Positions 58,472 through 64,000 of a stretch of 64,000 nt of DNA are shown here, piece by piece (position 1 is the first letter of the stretch; every line of letters begins with the position of its first letter). Under the pieces are notes generated by a model. It was not told where the DNA came from and made no database searches. It saw nothing but the letters and a program-made list of their open reading frames with translations. This DNA comes from Paramecium pentaurelia (lineage: Eukaryota; Ciliophora; Oligohymenophorea; Peniculida; Parameciidae): positions 434,001-498,000 of the forward strand of contig CAJJDO010000007.1 of the NCBI GenBank assembly GCA_905183005.1. The letters are read 5' to 3'. Made by a program: the position numbers and the translations under genes.

Positions 58472-61275
58472 ATGGGAAAAAAAAAATTAATAAAAACAGT
58501 CCATCTTGTTGAAGAAAAACCTCAAATTTAACAATCAACAAATTTATTATAAGATTCATCATCTGATGATTCAGATGAATAAGAAAATATCAAGGAGAAG
58601 TATTCAAAATTTTAAATTATTGATGAAAATAAACAATAATAGGGATAACTAGATCGTTATTTTTCAAAACAAAAGTCTGCTTAAACCGTCCCTCAACCAA
58701 AAAAATCAAAAGTTATTGAATTCAGAATGGTAGAGGAAACAAAATTACCTACCAATTTAAAAGAGGAAGAGAAACGAGACGATTAATCTGATGAATTTGA
58801 TAGCGATTTTGATTTACCTACTAAGTTTTAACATCTTGCCAAAATTACTAGAGCATCTACTATTACTACCCAAGCTACTTAAATATCAAAGCCATAACCT
58901 GAAGCTCAAATAGTAGAAACTAAAATTTACTAGCAAGAATTTTAAAATTAATTTGAATAAGAAAATTTATAAATAATTGAAGAAGATTCTCAAAATAACA
59001 TTCTAAATAAACCATTATAAAGAAATAAATATTTTGTAATAGGAGATTTTTAGAAATATCCAAGAGAATAAATTAGTTCAATTATTAAATATTATGGAGG
59101 TTATCTAAATTTTAGAATTAATAAGGACACAATTATAATTTTAGGGGATACTCTTAATAAAGACATGAAAGATAAATAATATTTATAAACTGCTGAATCC
59201 TCAAAATCCTTAATACTTGATTTTGAAGCTTTTAATACTCATTTAAAAAAATATGCAGGTAATGATTTATTGAAATCTTTTTAATTGGCATGTCAAGATA
59301 CTCTATAAAATGTAGCGCAATAATAAGTATAAGAATAAAAAGAACTGTAATCAAAATAAAAAACTAATTAAAATTAATCTTCATTATCAAAATCATAACT
59401 ATAATCTAAGTTACCTACTAATTAAACTGTTTAGGAAGTTAACAGTAATCTTAGAGCAAAATTTGAGAGTGAAGTAGTTATAATTGAAAAATAAGTTGAA
59501 TTGAAACCTGAAATAGTTAATTTTTCAAAAAATAAATAAATTTAAAAAGATCAAAAGAAAATCTCCAAAAATGAACAAATAATTATTGAAGAATCTAAAC
59601 AAAAATTTTAATTATGGACAAGTAAATATGCTCCTTCTAAAGTATCAGACTGTCTTGATTAAACACATGTATCAAATATTGTTAAATGGTTAGATAAGTG
59701 GGGAAAGACATAATTAGAAGGTATTATATTTAATTTATAATTATAGTATGTCCAGGCTCATTTTAATCTTAAAATTTTGCTGCTAAAGCCCTTCTATTAT
59801 CAGGTCCCCCTGGAATAGGTAAAACAACTATCATTAGATTAATTGCAAAATAAAAATCTTATTAATTGATTGAATGGAATGCCTCTGATGTTAGAAGTAA
59901 ACTTTAAATTGAAAATTATGTTAAACATCTATAAGATAACACAGTACTGAGATTTAAAGATGCTAATTTAATTAGTGAAGGCAAGACAATTATCTTAATG
60001 GATGAAGTAGATGGAATGACTGGTAGTGATAGAGGAGGGAATAAATGTTTAATTGATATGATTAAATTAACAAAGGTACCTATTGTTTGCATTTGCAATG
60101 ACAGAAACAAATAATCTATGAGATCTTTAGCCAATTATTGTTTAGATTTATAATTTAAAAAACCAAATCAAGTTGAAATTTAAAAAAAATTAGAATTTAT
60201 ATGTAAGTCTGAGAATATAAATTATGATCCTGCAGAATTAAAATAGTAAATAGAATACTCATAATGTGATATTAGATAGTTGTTAAATTTATTATAAATG
60301 CATAAAGTTGGTGTGAAATTGCATATTGATAAAAATATTGGAAAGGATGGTTCAGTTACTACAAATATTTATGAATCTACTAGAATTTTACTGAATTACA
60401 AAGATTCTTAACCATTACCTATTCACAAATTAATGGACTATTATTTTTAAGATCCAGATATGACTCAATTTTTTTATCATGAGAATTATTTAGACTTAAT
60501 TAAAAAGACTCCTTAAAATTCAATTTCAAATATTTCTATAGCAGCTTCATCATTAGCAGATGCCGATGTTTTGAATACAAAAGTAAGATCATAAATGTGG
60601 GGATTAATGCCAAATGTAGGATTTTTATCGACAATGTATCCTACTTAAATATTGAAAGGTAACTTATTATCAAAAGTGAATTTTCCTTAAATGCTTGGTA
60701 AAATTTCTAGTGAGAATAAAATTAAGAGACAAATACTAGAAGTGAAAGAAGCATTTGCTTAATAGACATATTTAACAAATACTAAAGCAATTAAATTTTA
60801 ATATATTGAACCTTATGCTTTTATAATCATATAAAGTTTGGCCAGTGCTGGTTTGAATTGTATTGATGAAGTAGTATCACTGTTAAGAAATTATAATTTA
60901 AATATTTAATAGTTTGAAGAATGTATAGTAGGTTCATTGGCATTGTTTCCTAAAAGAGATTTAATGACTGAAATAACATCATAAGTCAAGAGTTCTTTAA
61001 ATAAAGTAATGAAATAATCGATGGATTCTGCAGATAGATTTGGTAAAGAGAGGAGAGCAATATCATCTAATATTATTGTTAGGAAGACTCAAAATACTGA
61101 AAATGATTTAAATGAAGAAGTTAATCAAGAAGAGGAAATTGACGAAGATGAATAAAAATAAAAAAAGAATACTAAATAAAAAAATAAGAATGTAAAATAA
61201 TAGGAGAAACATAAAAATAAATAAGAAAAGTAAGGTACTGATAAAAATAAATAAAAAAAAAAAGGAAAAAAATGA
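58472..61275 (+). CDS. RFC1: Replication factor C large subunit
   Basis: About 925 residues with one 26-nt intron; the spliced length is an exact multiple of three. A disordered charged N-terminus is followed by a BRCT domain at about residues 185-260 (NKYFVIGDFQKYPREQ and IIKYYGGYLNFRI). A Gln-rich linker leads to LWTSKYAPSKVSDCL and the AAA+ core. Walker A is GPPGIGKTT at about residue 436, Walker B is LMDEVDGM at about 502, and sensor 1 is VCICND. The tail is a Lys/Gln-rich run ending KKKGKK. RFC1 is the large subunit of the clamp loader that places PCNA on DNA in the nucleus. Its presence with BRCT separates it from the small RFC subunits. Confidence 0.93.
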
Positions 61276-61499
61276 ATTTAATATTTATATCTAATTTTAA
61301 GTTGCTATTCTAATAATAGTTATTAAATAAATTTGACTTTTATCTTTAACAAAACTAATCTTCAATTACTTATCAATTATATCTCTAAAAAATTATTAAG
61401 TTTAAAAATATCTATAAAAACTATAAAAAAATAATTGATAATAAATTTTATTAACTTTTATTAATATCTGAAATAAAAATTTATTTAATGAATTTAAAA

Positions 61500-62257
61500 T
61501 CAGGATAGACTATCTAAATGAAATGGTAGGGGCTAAATTTCCTAATTTACACACTCTTCAAAGCAATTACATTTAGAAGTACACTTGATATTTCTCCTTT
61601 GACATTCACAATAGAGTTTTGAACAACTATGTAATAATATTAAAGTAGATTACTTTTATCTTTTACAATTACATCCTTAAAATTCTATTGAAGAGAATTA
61701 AGAGAGAGTAGACTTGGGTTATTTATTTGAACAATTATAACATTCACAATTTAATTTACATTCTTAATTGTTGGCACTACAAATACAATAATTTTGAATG
61801 CATTTAGATTTACTACATTTGCAATACAAATTAGAAGTTCTAGAAACTTATAATAATTTATGATCATTTGTTTTGATCAATTTGTTAATAATTTCATTTT
61901 TATGATTAAGTTCTATAGAATTTATTAGACCTAATGTATATGAAGAATTAACTAAATAATACACTTTTAATACCTAAATTATTCTTAGGGATTTAGCTAG
62001 TACTTTTACCAATTATTCCATCTTACTTAATTATAATAAGTTAGTCATTAAATTCTAGTTTTTTTATGATCTTATTTTTTTTTAATTCCTCTTTAGTTTA
62101 TTTGGTCGAGTTTTACTTCTAATTTGTATTAGGCGATGCAGCTAATTTTTATTTTTAGGGTGATTTTTCTAAATATTAATGAATATAGTATTACTATCAG
62201 TGGAATCAAGGTTCTTTATAAATTGCTAAAAGTTTATGATATATCAATTACTTCCAT
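61500..62257 (-). CDS. CXC-domain (tesmin/TSO1-like, LIN54-type) DNA-binding protein
   Basis: About 234 residues. Two introns are inferred: 26 nt directly after Met-Glu, and 27 nt inside the second CXC motif, whose removal restores the canonical cysteine spacing. The two cysteine-rich repeats are CKCSKSKCIQNYCIC with CKLNCECYNC, and GCNCKRQKCSKLYCEC with CTSKCNCFEEC. The tyrosines that insert into the minor groove are present. CXC proteins such as LIN54 bind CHR elements and regulate cell-cycle genes. The linker between the repeats is short (about 20 residues) and lacks the usual RNPxAFxPK motif; its place is taken by KQPKSTLSQFSS. Confidence 0.82.
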
Positions 62258-62571
62258 TTATCCGCCAAAATCAACAATACGATTCGAAATAATATAAATA
62301 ATTCACATTATTAAAAATTTTGTAAGTGTGTTAATCAACTAAATTAAAAGACCCTACTAAAAATTGTCATAATTTCATAGACTTATTTAAATTTGAAAGG
62401 ATTATCTAAAGTGAAATATTTTTAAGAAAATTTAAGTTTGTTTTAATCAATAAAAGTAGATGAATAGAAATTAGAAGAAACTTTAATTAATATAGAAAAA
62501 ATGATAAAAAAATAATAAACAATTTATATTTATTTATTTTGCAGCTTAAATACCTTTAATTAATATACAAA
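62258..62571. other. Spacer between two minus-strand genes
   Basis: AT-rich, with no supported gene. It contains the promoter side of the CXC gene and the 3' end of the transporter. Confidence 0.45.
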
Positions 62572-64000
62572 TCATTTAGATATATTTGAAAAAGGCAAAG
62601 CTAAGAATGTTCCTAACATAATGCCAAAGCAAAGGGAAAATCCTGATACAAAACCAATTTTTTCTTTAACAAAACCTTCATTAGTCTATTATATAAATAA
62701 TTTTATTAAATACTTTTTCTGGTCCTAAAATCATATATCCTGTTGTAATAAATCCATTCAATGTACCAAATAAAAATGTATTTAAATATGAAATCCAATT
62801 TGCATCTAAAGTTCCTTTTGCTATTGCTATATATGTATAATAAAAAACAAATCTGCCTAAAAATATTCCAATTAAAATTTATAAATTAAATAGTTTTCTA
62901 TTACCAGCTAAAAATTTTCCTAAAGTATCTCCCATATTGTATCCTAAACTAATGAAGCATTGACCCCAATTAATAAAATCTGAATCAAAAGATTTTTAGA
63001 ATGCTACACCTGGAAACATCATAAATGTTTAAACGTAAAGAATTACAATTAATAAAGGAATAGGAAAGGCTACTTTATTAATCCAAATCAAAGTCTAAAT
63101 TACATTCATTCTTTCTATTGAGATTTAGTCTTTAAATTTATTTTATGGTTCATGATCAGTTTTTGGATTTGAATCTACAGTTTAATTAATTTGATTTGCA
63201 ATTTCTGAATTGATAATATCAGAAATTAAACTATCATTTTATATTACATTATCTGGTTCATCTTCTGTAATAATTTAATCATGAACTAAAACAGATTTCC
63301 TACCCTTTTTATGTGCTTAAATAATCTTTCTATATTAAGGTGTCTTTGTAAATGCAAAATACATTATAATTGCACCAATATTCCAAAGTACTGCTATACC
63401 AATATATAAAAATATTGCTATTCAATATAGAATTCAATTACATTTTTCACTGTCGATTGCAGCTAAAGATATTAATCTAAAAATGGTGATAATGGTTCCA
63501 GATGCTCCTGTACCAATAAAGAATACGTTGACATACTCTGGACCAAGTATCCCAGACATTCCTATTGAACTATTCTATTATAATGATGAAAATATTCCCA
63601 TTATGAATATTGTAATTAAACATAACCAATATCCTTTTTATATATATTAAACCAATACCTAAAGCACTATGCATTTCTAATGCTATTAATGGTAAAAGAA
63701 TCAAAAGTACACATAAAATTACTAATGACCACACAATTCTGAAAAACATTGAGAGTAGAGAACTAATACGAGGTAGAAATAATCCAATCAAGCATAAACT
63801 TATGAAATTAGGTATAGGCAGTATAAAATAAACATTTCTCCCTAAATAATTAGTGGTAATTTTTAATACCATCATATTAATCAGCAAAATATGATAAACC
63901 AGTTAAGATAGCATTCCATCCTGACAATGATGACACACCTAAAGTAAAGAAGAATATCTTTTAAAACAGTTGTGATTTTTTGGGTTTTTTTTCTAAAAGA
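62572..64000 (-). CDS. Equilibrative nucleoside transporter (SLC29/ENT), 5' end missing
   Basis: The minus-strand gene enters from the right edge and ends at TGA 62572-62574. ENT features: FFTLGVSSLSGWNAILTGLS (the LG-x-WN motif of TM1), YFADQY, then a hydrophobic block (PNFISLCLIGLFLPRISSLL). A hydrophilic loop rich in Asp, Asn and Gln, and a C-terminal half with NGFITTGYMILGPEK and SGFSLCFGIMLGTFLA follow. About eleven hydrophobic segments are expected in the family, and most can be seen. Several short introns are needed (for example 28 nt before TNEGFVKEKIG). It would move nucleosides across the plasma or an internal membrane. Confidence 0.8.

Noticed and set aside
1..64000. tRNA, rRNA, telomere repeats, transposase genes or CRISPR arrays
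   Set aside because: I scanned for T-loop motifs, CCCCAA/CCCAAA repeats, conserved rRNA stretches and DDE-type genes by eye and found none. Short structured RNAs could have been missed.

Overview
The window is a piece of ciliate nuclear DNA, almost certainly the macronuclear genome of a Paramecium. It is very AT-rich. Recognisable proteins read through only if TAA and TAG encode glutamine and TGA is the sole stop. Nearly every gene is cut by tiny introns, mostly 19-31 nt with GTA...TAG or GTA...AAG ends, and genes are packed with spacers that are often only tens of bases. One gene is a trichocyst matrix protein, which points to Paramecium itself. Standard-code ORF calls are therefore fragments; the models here were rebuilt by hand with the ciliate code and introns. 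For most of them the spliced length divides exactly by three.

Layout, left to right. 1-9 kb: TBC Rab-GAP, three-repeat Myb protein, TTLL tubulin ligase, DnaJ protein, RING protein. 10-20 kb: CDPK directly abutting the prenyltransferase alpha subunit, succinyl-CoA ligase beta, a membrane protein with two PX domains, CCT theta, ETF beta. 20-33 kb: a TMEM185-like/RING protein, a TGS1-like methyltransferase, a VPS8-like CORVET subunit, a tandem pair of PX-type sorting-nexin-like genes, and unknowns. 33-48 kb: a putatively N-myristoylated small protein, DENN Rab-GEF, IFT74, ATG1/ULK-type kinase, CK2 alpha, CK1, and a cysteine-rich surface-type protein. 49-64 kb: PH-domain kinase, HP1-like chromodomain protein, trichocyst matrix protein, Crooked-neck splicing factor, RFC1, a CXC (tesmin/TSO1) protein, and an ENT nucleoside transporter that runs off the right edge.

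The genes do not form an operon or pathway. Endomembrane trafficking (TBC, DENN, VPS8-like, PX proteins), cilia (IFT74, TTLL) and protein kinases are frequent, as expected of a ciliate. No rRNA, tRNA, CRISPR array or transposase was recognised.

The assembly has four scaffold joins (single Ns at 1148 and 44623, N runs at 17786-17840 and 38451-38885). At each join the left contig end is repeated at the start of the right contig, so parts of TBC, CCT theta, IFT74 and CK2 appear twice. These are unmerged overlaps, not biological tandem duplications. Some pairs nevertheless differ mainly at silent sites, which suggests that two alleles or whole-genome-duplication copies were sequenced. Two genes also carry a one-base deficit in an A5 run.
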